64,000 nucleotides of DNA from Gracilariopsis chorda. Taxonomy: Eukaryota > Rhodophyta > Florideophyceae > Gracilariales > Gracilariaceae. The position numbers and the translations under genes are program-made. The DNA lies in contig NBIV01000005.1 in NCBI GenBank assembly GCA_003194525.1, positions 310,001 through 374,000 of the forward strand, in the 5' to 3' direction. This document shows positions 22,530-34,144 of this stretch, in pieces (within the stretch, counting starts at the first letter, position 1; every line of letters begins with the position of its first letter). The notes beneath the pieces are model-generated. The model had not been told where the DNA came from. It did not search any database and saw nothing but the letters and a program-made list of their open reading frames with translations.

Positions 22530-25500
22530 TGCCCGAAAATGGGGGATTAGTGTCGTGTGACATACTCCGTGCTACACGGTCAGTGTTCCGTATGCTACGT
22601 GTTTCCCGTTGCGACGGCGATATGGTTCTTCGAAAACGAGTGTTCTCCTCCCCCTCCTTAGACGGAGCGGCGGGATAAGGGATAACGTTCCCCGCCTGGC
22701 GGGTATAAATTCGCGCCAGGGGGGCGGGCGTGGTAGGGACGGGCGCTGAGAGGCCCGAATTACCGGGCTGAGCCGGTGAGTCCTACAGGGTCAGTAGGTC
22801 TGAGAGTCCCCGGCTGGGGTGCGCTAGTACCGTAGGCCTAGTACTCCCGGAGGATTCCGTTGTTGCAGAGTGCGTAGAAACGGGGTTGCATGGATCCAGA
22901 ACTACCTCTGACGAGGGAGGAGGGGAAAGGACAACACGATCACTGGAAATCCGTTCGTGCGTGTCGCCCATCTCTACCACGGCAGTCTCGGTGTTTACAA
23001 AGATGACCTTGAATGGTCCATCCGCCACAGGCGAGAGTTTATGGCGCTTCTCCCGTTCCGGGTTGTAGTACTCCTTCCTGATGAAGACGTAGTTATTCAC
23101 CCGAATCGGGGACGGTTTCCCTCGCAAGCGAGCATCAAAATCCCGCTTGTAAGTGGCTTGGGCCCGTGCCATAGACTTCGGTGCAGCGGGGACTAACTTG
23201 GAAAGCCATTGCTTCCATTGCTGCCGGTAGATACCCACTGATGGGAAATTGTCCAAGTTAGCTTGGGGTTCAAGCGCCACAGGCGGGGGTGTTCTAGATA
23301 GAACCAACTCGAATGGGGAAACTCCGGTAGTCTGGTGTACCTGCGTGATGTACTCGTAGGTTGACGCATCAGCGTACATGTCCCAGTTCTTTGGGTGGTC
23401 TGCGACGTAGGAACGTAGCGCCGCGAGTAACGTCCGGTTAAACCGTTCAACTTTCCCATTACACTGGGGGTGGTAGGTAGTCATGAACAAGTTCTTGACA
23501 TCCATGATGCGACAAACACCCTGGAAGAACTTGCTCGCGAATTGTTTCCCGTTATCGGAGAGCACCTCCACAGGGGGACCGTAGACGAAAATCCAGTGCG
23601 TCACCAGAGCCTGGGCCACCGTGAGAGCGGTTATCCTCCGAAGAGGGACAGTCCGTACCAGCTTAGAAAAGCGGTCGGTAATGACAAGTAGAAACTTGTT
23701 TCCACGTTTCGTGGTGAGTATTGGTCCGAGAATATCGATCACGATAAACTAGAGCGGCGCCCTTGCGGGGAATAGTTTCATCTTCTTTGCATTTTTGGGG
23801 AGCTTGACGCGATTCTTCGCCCATTCGCTACAAAACCGCACGGTTGCGTAGCAATCCACCGCCATGGCGGGCCAATAGAAATCCCTTCGCAGGGTTAGGT
23901 AGAGTTTTCTCCCACCTGGGTGACCTCCCATGTGGGCGTAGTGTGATAGATCTAACACCCGCGATTGTAGGGAATGTGGTACCACAATCTGTGGGCGGGC
24001 TTCGACCTTCCTTACGAGGTAGCCTTTGTCGTTTACCCCGAAAGGGAGATCTTCACCGCCGTTGATACGGGCACGAACCCTCGTACACAATGGGTCGCCG
24101 AATTGTTCTCGGATCATTTCTTCCGGTGATACCGGTACAAAGTTCCCCTGCAACGGGTTCTCAAATTCATCTCGCGATGCGAGTAGTTCGTCAAAGTCAG
24201 CATCCTCGTCCCAGTTTTCTGACCAAGCGTCAACGGCACATTCCGGATAATCCGGGTCTATCGCCATGAAAAATGGGACTTCGTCATCCTCCGCTGGGAG
24301 TGCTTCCCCAATAGTGGGTAACCGCAACAGAGCGTCGGATTGGGTGTTCTGCGCGCCGTTCCTTTAAATGACTTGGAAGTCATATATCCGCGAGGCGGTG
24401 TCTCCAGCGCATGAGGCATCCCGACGGGTCGTAGATATTCATTAACCACCTCAGTGAGGAATGATCCGTGTAAACGGTGAAGTTAACTCCCATAAGGTAG
24501 GGGTGCAGAGTGGTCATCGCCCATACGACGGCGATGCACTCTTTCTGCGATACGTAGTAGTTCCGCTCATGAACATTGAGCGAGCGCGACCAATAACCAA
24601 TTGGGTGTCGTTCCCCCTCGGGGGTGGCTGGAAAAAGAGCAAACCCGACTTTGTAGTCGCTCGAGTCCGTATCTACGGAGTATGGCAACCCAAGTTTTGG
24701 GAGATGTAGGATTGGTGCTGATGTGAGAGCCTACTTCAAGGATTTAAAAGCTTCCGATTGCTCGGGCGTAAATGTTCCCAGTTTTGGGGGGTTCCCCTTT
24801 CGCAACAACGCGTTCAGGGGCGCCGCAGTATCCGAAAAGTTCGGGATAAACCGTTGATAGACGTTGACCAGCCCCAAAAAGGAGCGCAGTTCCGTTTGAG
24901 TACGGGGCTCTTTCGCCTCAACGAGGGATTTGACTCGAGCTTTCTCGATCGCTAACCGTCCAGGACGGATAATGTGACCCAGATACTTCACAGTATCTGT
25001 GTAAAACTCGCATTTCCTCAACTTGAGGGTAATTACCGCATCGCGGAGTACGGTCAGCACGTCTCGGACGTGAGTGAGATGGTCGTCTAACGAGTTGGAG
25101 AAGATGATAATATCATCAAGGTAGACCAGACAACTCCGCCACTTAAAGCGGTTGAGTAGAATATTTACTGCACGCTGAAAGGTGGCGGGGGCGTTGGTTA
25201 CCCAAATGGCATCCGCTTGAAGCGGTACGTTCCTGCGTGGAAGGTGAATGCGGTTTTGTCACGATCCTCCTGTCTGACAGGTACTTGCCAATATCCCCAA
25301 TTGGCATCGAGAGCCGTGAACACGGTGGCGTCTCCGAGGGAGTCAATACACTCGTAAATACGAGGGATAGGGTACGTGTCCCTAACAGTCACGGCATTGA
25401 GCCGGCGGTAGTCGACACAGAACCTCCAGGTTCCGTCGGCCTTCAAAGCCAGTACAACTGGGGATGCCCAGGGTGATTGAGTGGGCTCAATCACACCTGT

Positions 25501-28500
25501 GCGGAGCATCTTGTCTACTTGGCACTGCTCCTCTTCCCGAGCTTTTGGACCTGCCCTATAAGGGGGTTGTGCAACCGGTCGCGCACCGGGGAATAAATCG
25601 ATCCGGTGTTCCGTTGCATTAATCTCGCCAAGCGAGCCATCCCACATTGTGGTGAATTCCCGTAACATGGTACGGAGTTTGTCGCGGTGCGACTCTGGCA
25701 CGTGGATGAAGTCCAGTGCTTCAAGTGCCTTTTCCGGATCAATCCGGTCGTTGCTCGATGGAGCATTGTCCTGTGGAACAGGTGTGGTTCGCAATTCCGA
25801 GTTAATCGGTGTTTTCGACGCTGAAGTAGCGGTTTCCTCCCCCTCCTTAGACTTGACGTCTTCGGACGGCGGGGCGAATTCCTCAGAAGAGGTGGTAACT
25901 CCGAGTACATCGGCGGCTGTCATCTTCGTTGGCAGCATTTCCATAGGATGGGGGGTTACACTCCCAATTACTTGGGGTTTTACCAGATACTGGGGGTGTT
26001 TGCCAAGGTTGGCAACCAATATCCGGAAAGGAACATCCGGGGAAATGGAAACAATTCCATTAGCCAGCGCCAGCTGAAATTTCTCGTACAACGAGGCGAG
26101 GTGTTGTATAACCCGAAGACAGTGTTGACGGGAATTTAACTGCACCCAGACCTGGGACTCAGGCGGTATAGAAACCGAGGCAGCGACGCGGAGCTTGGTG
26201 GACTCGCGGGACGCGAGCGGTGGTTCCTGCGCAGCAGGGAGCGGAACTTGTTTCCGAGAGGACCGCTTTAGTGGGCGGCGAACAATCGGAACCGACGATC
26301 CATCGTCAAGTTCTACACGCCTGAGGCGGGGCCTGATTGCGTGGACAATTCTGTCGCAGTAATCACATCCCAGTATAACTGGTGCTGCCAATGAACGGCA
26401 ATCAATGAAGTCCAACTTCACCACAGAGGTACCAAGTCTCACGATGAGGTCCACTGTGCCCACTGTTTGTAACGGATTGTTGTTCGCATCCGAAATGTCG
26501 GGGACCGCGTCAGAGCGGATACGAGACCGCACAAGCGGGGGTAAAAATGATTCCACAACAAAGTTGGGGCCTGCACCTGTATCCAGGACGGTGAGAAACC
26601 TCACCATAAACTGGGGATCAAGGCCAAGGTCGCCATAGACCTTATAATTGCGCTTGGCCAAGACCAAGACTCTACCGGGAATCCGGGGATTTTTACTCCT
26701 TATCCACGGGCGACGCAACACACCGAGGTGTGCAGAGTCCGCGTCAGCGGTGTCTTTCCTCGAGAGGACTTTCACCGGGGAGCGAGGCAAGGACGCCTCG
26801 GGCGCCAACAGCCTCTTGTCTGAGGACGCCTCTCCCAAAGGGGAGACTCCCTCACTTAGTTTTCCGCCTTTGGCGGTGGGTTGGGTTTCTCGACAACGAG
26901 TGCTTCATCCCATTGACGGGGGTTTCTATCCGCATAAGCGGAGGTGGCAGCGGATGGTTGCGCGATCTCCCGAATCGGGGTGTAGGAAGCTTGCCGCACA
27001 CGCGGGGTCTGTGGTAGGGCATGGGAAAAGTCCGTTTTAGCACAGAGGTAGGAAGCCGTCGGGACGGAACCTTTCTCCTCTGGAGTGAGGGCCTCGTAGT
27101 TTGCAACAACCTTGGCCATATCCTTCAGTGAGCAGATACACTGAGGCGAGGTATGGCCATGGGCATAACAAAGATGGCAAATGAGAGCCAACACCGCGAC
27201 ACGTGGATTATTATTCCGAGTAACGGGGAAGCGAACCACAGGGCGGGTGTCAGTCCATCCAGGCCGTTGATAACGGGATTGACCGTTTGAAAACGGGAGT
27301 CGTTGGGGTTGGACCCGACCGTTACCACCGCATAGAACGGGGTCTTCTTTTCCCGTATCACGGGTCATCTCCGTCGTTGACGGTAAATCGGTGGTTGGAA
27401 TCGACACACCATCCCCTTCCACTAAATGCATGGTATCAAATCCCTGTCTAGGGTTCCCATCCGCAGTGAGCGGGAGCGAGGAAGCTTCGCTTTCTAGCGA
27501 GAACGCTTTGGCGGATTTAGACCGATTGTTCGGATTTCTTGCACGAAGTGCATCGCCTTCCGCTCGAGCGTGCTGGACCAGCTCGAGATAGGTGATCCTC
27601 CGCTTGTCCTCCCGATAACGGGTAACTAAACCCCGGATTGCCGGGTCAAGACCATCGATGAACATGGTACTGCGCTCCCCAGAGGGGTATAAGTTACCAA
27701 ATCTGTGGGAAGCCTTGTTAAGGCGCACCGAGTAGTCGATTTCGGTCTCTCCAGCACGCTGGCGTGTATCTCGCAAAGCGAGGATAGCCTGCTGAATAGC
27801 GGTGTTTATGGCGTAGGAACGCAGTAGATAATGCACCACTTCCGGCCAGCAAGTAACTGCTCCCTCGGAGGCGCGGGAAGATCCTCTGACAGAGTTGTAT
27901 TGGTCCTCTGCCACTCCCCGTAGGAAATACGGTAAAGCCAAATAGGCTTGTCCTCATTCATACCGAGGATATCGGCCTCCGCTACAAAGCGGGATAAGAA
28001 ATCCAGTACCAGGACTGGGTCCTCTCCAGTAAAATACTGGTTGCGGAGCGAGAGCTGCATTCGCTTAATGCATTCTCGCACCTTTCCCGTACCACGGGGC
28101 GTACGTCCAAGTGACGAATCTTCGAGCCGGTAGTACCGGTATGATAAAAGCTTCCGGTAGTCCGGGTTTGTCGGTTTCAATTCCCGGAGACTGGGGTGTC
28201 TTCTCCCCTTCTGGCGGGGTCGGATCACATCTTTAGTGGCCGATGACCGCTTCGAGTGGGAGGAGTAGCCTCGCTTCTCGTCCTCCGAGTCGGAGTCCGA
28301 GGAGCTCGAGCTAACAGAATGGTTTCGGGATGAGTCCGACGATGTCGAAGAATCGAAGTCCGAATATTTTCGGTGGTGTTTCCGTCGATGACGGCGTTTC
28401 TTCTTCCCAGCAAGCTGGTCATTGTGCGATGCCTCGTTTACTGGATCATCCGGGGATGGTTTGTACATGAGGACGAACTGCTCCAGCGTCTCCAGGCGGG

Positions 28501-28767
28501 CACCAATCCGATCAAATCGGGCTTCAACACCTTCGATGAAGGAGGCGGGTTGTCCCAAACTCTCCAACATGGAGTTGACGTCAGACCATAAAATACGGAG
28601 CTGCTCGGCAACCTCTTTTACGGGGCTTGCCAAGACCACCTCTTGGAGGGATTTCTCGACATGAGAAAATACTGTTACGACGAGAAACGATCACGGAACT
28701 TCCGGTGAATGAAAACAAACCTCGTAAGAGGGAAAACAAAAACTGATTCTAGGTCGGGAGACAACTT

Positions 28768-29593
28768 TGTGGTGCAACGCCCCAAAGGGGAGAAAGACCG
28801 AAAGACATTCGGGATTTTTCCTCCGTGGAGGTGAGCCCAGTTGGATAGAGCCCCTCTAGGGGTGGCACGGCGGAGCCGGTTTGTAAAACCGAGGCCACCC
28901 TTCGCGACTAGCGCAAGAGGGTTTAGGACAAGAATCGGTATCCGCGAGATCGGGAATGCGTCCTCGCCAGAGGTAGGTTTCCACGTAAGTGGGGGTGTGT
29001 GAGCGGATGCGCACACGAGGGCCGCGGATAGCGGGAGGTGCTTCCCTAGAAAGGGGGAAAAGGAAGGGCGAAGAGGAGGAAGAGCGGGCGAAGTGAGTCG
29101 CGAGAGCGACGGGGGCGAGCGGCGATGCCAGTAACAATATCCCTATACAGGGCGAAACACCAATGCAATTGGAATAATATGACTCCCAGTGATGGGTACC
29201 TTTAGATGTGCAAGGGGGTTAGATGTCCCGTGGTTCACGGCGTTTCCCTCCAAGGAGGAGTAGAGCACGCGCGCAAGCGGTAACAACTAGAGCCTCTTCC
29301 CCAGGTTGGGGTCCCTTGTTGGGGAAGGTTTACTGGTGCGACGGCAGTGCGCCGTTGCACTAAGTACTAGCTTCCCAGAAATGGGTGTGAAAATAATAAG
29401 TAAAATTAACTAAAATACTCCACATTTCGTGACAACATCCACTACTGTGGCCAACAGCCAACTGACCCAAAACCGTGTCTCACGTGTCCATATCCGCCAT
29501 TGTGAGGCGTAGTTCATATACACACTACACAACCGATAATATCGAGAAAGCATTCAAGTACCAAGGATCCCTCCTTGAGGGCGTTGCACTTCA
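28768..29593 (-). repeat. 5' LTR of element 2 (right in the window)
   Basis: This 826 bp repeat matches 16,185-17,009, with roughly thirty differences counted by eye. I could not find a clear TGG-type primer binding site next to its inner end. It contains many short hairpins, for example CCCC-TCTA-GGGG at 28,851-28,862. Confidence 0.88.
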
Positions 29594-29836
29594 CACACCC
29601 CCACTTACGTGGAAACGTACCTCTGGCGAGGACGCATTCTTGCTCTCGCGGATACCGATACTTGTCCTAAACCCTCTTGCGCTAGTCGCGAAGGGTGGCC
29701 TCGGTCTTACAAACCGGCTCCGTCGTGCCACCCCTAGAGGGGCTCTACCCAACTGGGCTCACCTCCACGGAGGAAAACTCCCGAATGTCTTTCGGTCTTT
29801 CTCCCCTTTGGGGCGTTGCAACACAACTAATGTCGT
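29594..29836. repeat. Inverted partial copy of the element 2 LTR
   Basis: Directly outside the right LTR lies a stretch of about 243 bases that is the reverse complement of the first roughly 245 bases of the same LTR (compare 28,768 onward). It ends GGGCGTTGCAACACA. The head-to-head junction means a truncated inverted LTR abuts the intact one, which explains why no target duplication is seen at 29,593. Confidence 0.85.
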
Positions 29837-31436
29837 ATACTGGCCCCAGTATTGTTTTTTTTGCTCGTTTGCACCGCTCGTGTCTCGTAACCACTCTTTT
29901 GGCCATGTTTTCCTTCTCAATTCTCTCTCTCTTTCTCTCTCCCTCAAGCGTCTATTTTTCAAGTTGAGTTTTCATCCGATCTCTGCTGAGCATACTCACC
30001 GCTTCTGTGTGGATACTAAGAACTACTTCAGCCTTCTTTGATTGTCGAAAAAAACTGGCCTCGGACTTACAACCCGACTTTTTCTTGATGTTCCAGAAGG
30101 TGGTTTGTTAGCTAGGGTGACTTTGCAGAGGAAGAACGTGAACGTCTTTGTGGTGTTTCCGCCCATAGAGTTGCTCTAAGCTTTGTGGCAAAACTGTTGT
30201 AATTGAGCTCATCGAGATTGCTTAATTTTTCAGAGCGAACTAATGCGCAGAGACCTTGGTTTGACGCGCTGTGGTGGTTAGCCTTTAAGCTTCAGTAGCA
30301 GAGTCATTTAGTACTGATTGTCGTGGTAAGGTATTTGCCATTGAGTGAGACAAAAATGCGACGAGTTTGGGAAAAAGACGTGGTACTCAAAGCCGAAGTT
30401 GTGAAGAGTTGCAAGAAATACATAAAATGCATTTGTAGAGTCAAAGATGGGTTTTGGACCAACACTATGCCACCTGGACAACTTTTGTCAAATAACTGTC
30501 TGAAGTGGAACTGTAGATTTCCATTTGTAACTCAAAAAACCCTTCACGTGGGGTTCTATATTGCCTGTGATCTGGAAATGGCGTTTTTAAAATATAGAGC
30601 ATTCGTAGTCTTGCTCTCAGAAGGCTAAAGAGTTAGAAATCAAATGCTAGCGAGCACATTGGGTTTATTTAAAATATGGATAGTTTTGAGACAAGTGAAT
30701 TGTTAAAAAGATGGCTGATATAGAACCAAATCGTTTTTCGTTTTTGTAATCAGCCAAGTTTTGATTTTGTTAAATTGCGACTTCTAGTGTAGATCCGAAT
30801 TAATAGTGCTATTTTTCAAAATTTTCATTTCAGGAACGTTGTTTCTATTGAAGTATCAGAGTCGGCAGAAATATAGTATTTTTACGATGATGCAAACTGG
30901 AAAGTGAAGCACTCAAAAGGAAGAAGCTCGTACGTCCTCTTTGTGGAAGAAATAAAAGTGGTTTGGCTGTACTAAGAAGCATGTTAGTTGTAGTAAACAT
31001 TTATTGTGTAGCTGTTAGCTCTTTTCCCCAATACACGGACCAAACGTTTTAACTCTTGCATTGCATTAAAGAAAGCGATAACGTCCGTCATCGTAATATT
31101 GCCGCAACTAATTAGTTAGTTTTACAATGTTTCGCTCTGTTGCGGTTCAAATTAACAAGAGCCAGTGCCACTATGACAGAACAGAACGCAAGTTTCAAGA
31201 CACGAAAAAAAGTCCAAGCTCATCTTCGTCTCAAATTAAACCCCTTCGTCGTCTACCATCGATGCTGGCGTACCAAAAGCTACACAAAATTTTACACATT
31301 TTAAGGTCATGAATGTGTTCCAAATTAAGCCTTTTGACCGCTAACCCCGTGACCCGGTCAACTCGGTTTGCACTTTTGCGCAGGAATGGTGGTCTTCTCC
31401 TTACTCTTGTTGTAAAGTGTGAGGCTAATCCTTGCA
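29837..31436. other. Transition from transposon tract to gene island
   Basis: This stretch holds a pyrimidine-rich tract with (CT)n near 29,920-29,945 and then AT-rich sequence. A plus-strand frame at 30,323-30,628 encodes about 100 residues with several Cys and Trp. It has no recognised domain and no neighbour support, so it is not called as a gene. The interrupted DIRS recombinase does not resume here. Confidence 0.5.
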
Positions 31437-32522
31437 ATGGCGACAACAACACAGGCCTCGAAATCTAACGTCTGGACTCCGTCTTTCATGGTCAAGGTGC
31501 CACTTCTCCGGACAGGTGCGAGGAAGTTAAGAAATGTCCCCCTTATTTGTAGGCCTCGTCAGCTATGGGAGGCATCCTTTCGTCATCAACCCCCCCGGAT
31601 ACCGCAATTCCCAACATACAAGCTCATTTCTACAGGCTTTACTGCAGTAGATGTCTTCAAGGAATCACTTTGTTCTCCAAAGGATTTCTCTAAAGATGAA
31701 ACCAATGCTGTCGTGATTATCCCGGGTTTTGGTGCGCCAGCGAACAATTATTATTCAATGGCAGACGAACTGCGAAAGTTAATGCATTATAACGTGTACG
31801 TGAGCGTGGTACCCGTCACCGTGCAGACTTGGTTACGGACGATAGGTGGTCGACCAGTGACCCCTGTGCTTCAGTTGCTAGACGACGAAGTGCAAAAAGC
31901 GTGCTCACAGTCAGGAACGTCCAAGGTATCACTGGTTGCCCATTCAGCAGGAGGGTGGATTGCTAGGATTTACCTCGGCCAAGTTCCGTACCCCTCTGGT
32001 GGTACAGCACACGCATGGAGTGGAGACCGTTTTGTATCAAAACTAGTATGCCTTGGTACTCCACACCGTAGTGATGAAGGAGTAGCAAGGAAGAACATGC
32101 AGTTTGTAAACGAGAACTACCCAGGTGCATACCATGACCATGTTGAGTATGTAAACATGGTTGGGGATGGTGGTTCCGTAGCGGAACAAAAAGGTGCAGC
32201 ATGGCGTTTTTGGGACACAGACTGGCTACCGCGAGTCAGCTATCGTTTGACAGATAGATCGATAGGAAATGGTGCGGTTGAAGGAGACGGTACGTTTTCT
32301 GGATAACTTTGTTCACATCGCACGCTCCAGTATTATTACATGAGTTTCTAACCATTCTCCATGCTTCTGCTCGTATCGGCAGGTGTTGTGCCGCTATCGG
32401 TGGGTTTCCTAGAGGGATCAACACATAACATTCGTTTGAAAGATGTTTGGCATTCACCAACCTCTGCCGGTACGTGGTACGGCCATTCCAGCGTTGTTCA
32501 GTATTGGAGTTCCTTCTTGTGA
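31437..32522 (+). CDS. Alpha/beta-hydrolase, probably plastid-targeted, two exons
   Basis: Exons are 31,437-32,289 and 32,383-32,522, giving 330 aa. The 93-base intron starts GTACGT, has TTCTAAC about 30 bases before its end and finishes CAG. Without splicing the frame stops at once. With it the protein gains the typical C terminus GDGVVPLS...VWHSP. The first ATG in the frame is 31,437 (MATTTQASK); an in-frame GTG 18 bases upstream is not used here. The N terminus (about 60 residues) is basic and Ser/Thr-rich, resembling a transit peptide. The core shows VIIPGFGAP (oxyanion region), VAHSAGGW (nucleophile Ser in GxSxG form), GTPHRS and, after splicing, Asp in EGDGVVP and His in WHSP, completing a Ser-Asp-His triad. 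The fold resembles plant and cyanobacterial lipase-like hydrolases. The substrate is unknown. Confidence 0.85.
32290..32382 (+). other. Spliceosomal intron of the hydrolase gene
   Basis: GTACGT at the 5' end, a TTCTAAC branch-point-like motif near 32,346 and CAG at the 3' end. Removal keeps the frame and joins two parts of the conserved GDG-VVP block. It is the only intron in the window supported by protein conservation. Confidence 0.85.
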
Positions 32523-34144
32523 GCAAAGATTGGCAGGGAGTGCTCAGTTGAGTATCCGAAAAGACTTCGATGTTACTTCTCCTCGTATTCTCACTATTGC
32601 GAATTCACAACACCCACAAGCAAGTCTTGGTTAGAGGGGGCTCGTACTGACGCGTTTAGTTGCAGGTAAAGGGTTACGGACTGCGGGTTAAGGGGTACCG
32701 CTACCCGTTACACGTTTCTAGACGAACAAGAGTTTGCAAAGGCACCGGATCTCACCCCCAACTAGTTGGCCCGTTCTTGCGCGTTGTTTCAGCTTGTGGT
32801 GTTATCAAGGACTCGGCGTTGTGACAGTCATGTCAGAATGAGATTCTTGAGAAGCCATTCACCGGTTCACTGGGTTCATGAGACCTTACGTCGTAAGAAT
32901 GTGAGACCTTTTGCAGCTTACCACAGTGAGTGCCTTTTTCGCAGTGTACGACGGGTATAAGGAAAACCCTTACCCATGGTATCAGGCAATCATCAAGTGT
33001 CGCTTTTGTGCTCAGTTCGGAACGCCAAGTACGTATTTGCTTCCCCAGTCGTCTGTTCAAGAATGGACCTCGTAGGTATACACATGACGCATGAACGCGC
33101 ACTCTAATATATCCGTTGTTTCATTTGCTATTCATCTCAGTTGCTTTAGAATATATGTTCTATAGTCCCGAGACCAATACGAGATCGTAGGCGCAGCACC
33201 ACCTACGAAGATGTGGAGGAAGAGGAAGAACATATATGAGTTACGGAAGGCTATCGCTATAGCCCTTAGCCTTCGATATTTACTCCAGATCCGTGTACCA
33301 CTGGTAAAGGGTTAACCCTTTAACCGTTAAGGGTTAACCATATAACCGGATTCTGAGGGTAAAGCGTCAAAAGGGATAGCGGTGCTGCTAGTCCTTTTAA
33401 CCATTTAGCAATCCAATCTCCAACCCTCTGCATGCCTTTCCGCAACGCTATTGAGGAGTCACTTCGCCTTGGTACTGTTGGTACCGTTGTACCAAAGGTA
33501 CATCCATCTAGGTTAGGTGCCTGAACAGGCTGGTGTGTTGTGCACGAGCAAGGATCAATATTTCAATATTTAGCGAAAGAATGTCGCGTTTGGGCCTGTT
33601 ATTTGAGGGGCTTCTGTTCCATATCCGATCGGTTCATTGACGAGGGAAAAGGACAGGTGAACGCTACAACCTTCAAGGTAGAGGGCCTAATCCTCCACCA
33701 ATAGTCAAAGGTTATCCCTATATCCCTCACCCCTTACGTACAGCTGAATGCGAGGTCGATGCGAAAAGAATCTAGATTGCAGAAACATATCTGAAACAGA
33801 TCTGCGGACGGTTTGAGAAGCGGCGCCTTGACCACAAATATCGCACGTCATCTACAGCTGATTGGTCCAATTCCGGGCCCGTTCCACCCCAAATTTGGTA
33901 TTTTGTGGCAGCGAACCCTTGAGAATTACAGACCACTTGCACCGGCGGGCATCACCCAACAAAAGCGCAGAGCAAACACGACGGATTCCGCCGCCGCGTG
34001 CCCAACACCACAAGCCGGAATTCGTAAGAAGGCCCTTTACCGACGGTTCCTCTTCTCCACTCCGCCGTGAAGCATTCCGCCACGCGCCGCAACCACAAGC
34101 GTTTGTATTTCGGGTTGCGCCTTGCTCGTCGCCACCGTCTCCTA
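32523..34144. other. Spacer with GGTAACC/GGTACC palindromes
   Basis: No protein gene is supported. The spacer carries self-complementary blocks at about 32,665-32,712, 33,300-33,350 (GGTAAAGGGTTAACCCTTTA and variants) and 33,471-33,505 (GGTACTGTTGGTACCGTTG). The last few hundred bases (from about 33,860) are GC-rich and probably form the promoter and 5' leader of the CCT-motif gene. Confidence 0.55.
33300..33350. repeat. Intergenic GGTTAACC palindrome block
   Basis: GGTAAAGGGTTAACCCTTTA is followed by AACCGTTAAGGGTTAACC, both nearly perfect palindromes. Related blocks lie at 35,723-35,740, 39,700-39,775 and 51,425-51,475. Confidence 0.7.

Larger units (their letters stand above)
16185..29593 (-). 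mobile_element. Large Ty3/Gypsy LTR retrotransposon fossil (element 2), palindrome-rich
   Basis: This 13.4 kb element has direct LTRs at 16,185-17,009 and 28,768-29,593. Read on the minus strand its parts are gag (about 28.6-26.9 kb), a retropepsin with DTGA (about 26.6 kb), RT with YLDD (about 25.7-24.9 kb), RNase H (about 24.8-24.4 kb) and integrase with an HHCC finger and DDE core (about 24.3-22.8 kb). An extra minus-strand open region lies at 22.5-21.6 kb, and a plus-strand (antisense) open block at about 17.05-20.95 kb is split by a pogo transposon. It has a handful of breaks. The LTRs agree at about 96-97% by eye, so it is much younger than element 1. No target duplication is visible. 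Short inverted repeats stud the whole element (see findings). Confidence 0.88.

Noticed and set aside
21364-22560. Several long plus-strand open frames opposite the proline-rich region of element 2
   Set aside because: Composition is Arg/Ser/Cys/Gly-rich with no domain. The frames overlap each other and follow from the GC-rich, hairpin-dense DNA.
30323-30628. 102-codon plus-strand frame near the edge of the gene island
   Set aside because: Cys/Trp content is intriguing, but there is no recognised domain, conserved motif or splice context, so it is not called as a gene.
34067-34144. Upstream extension of the CCT-motif protein
   Set aside because: It starts at GTG. The basic low-complexity residues look like translated leader, and an ATG follows at 34,145.
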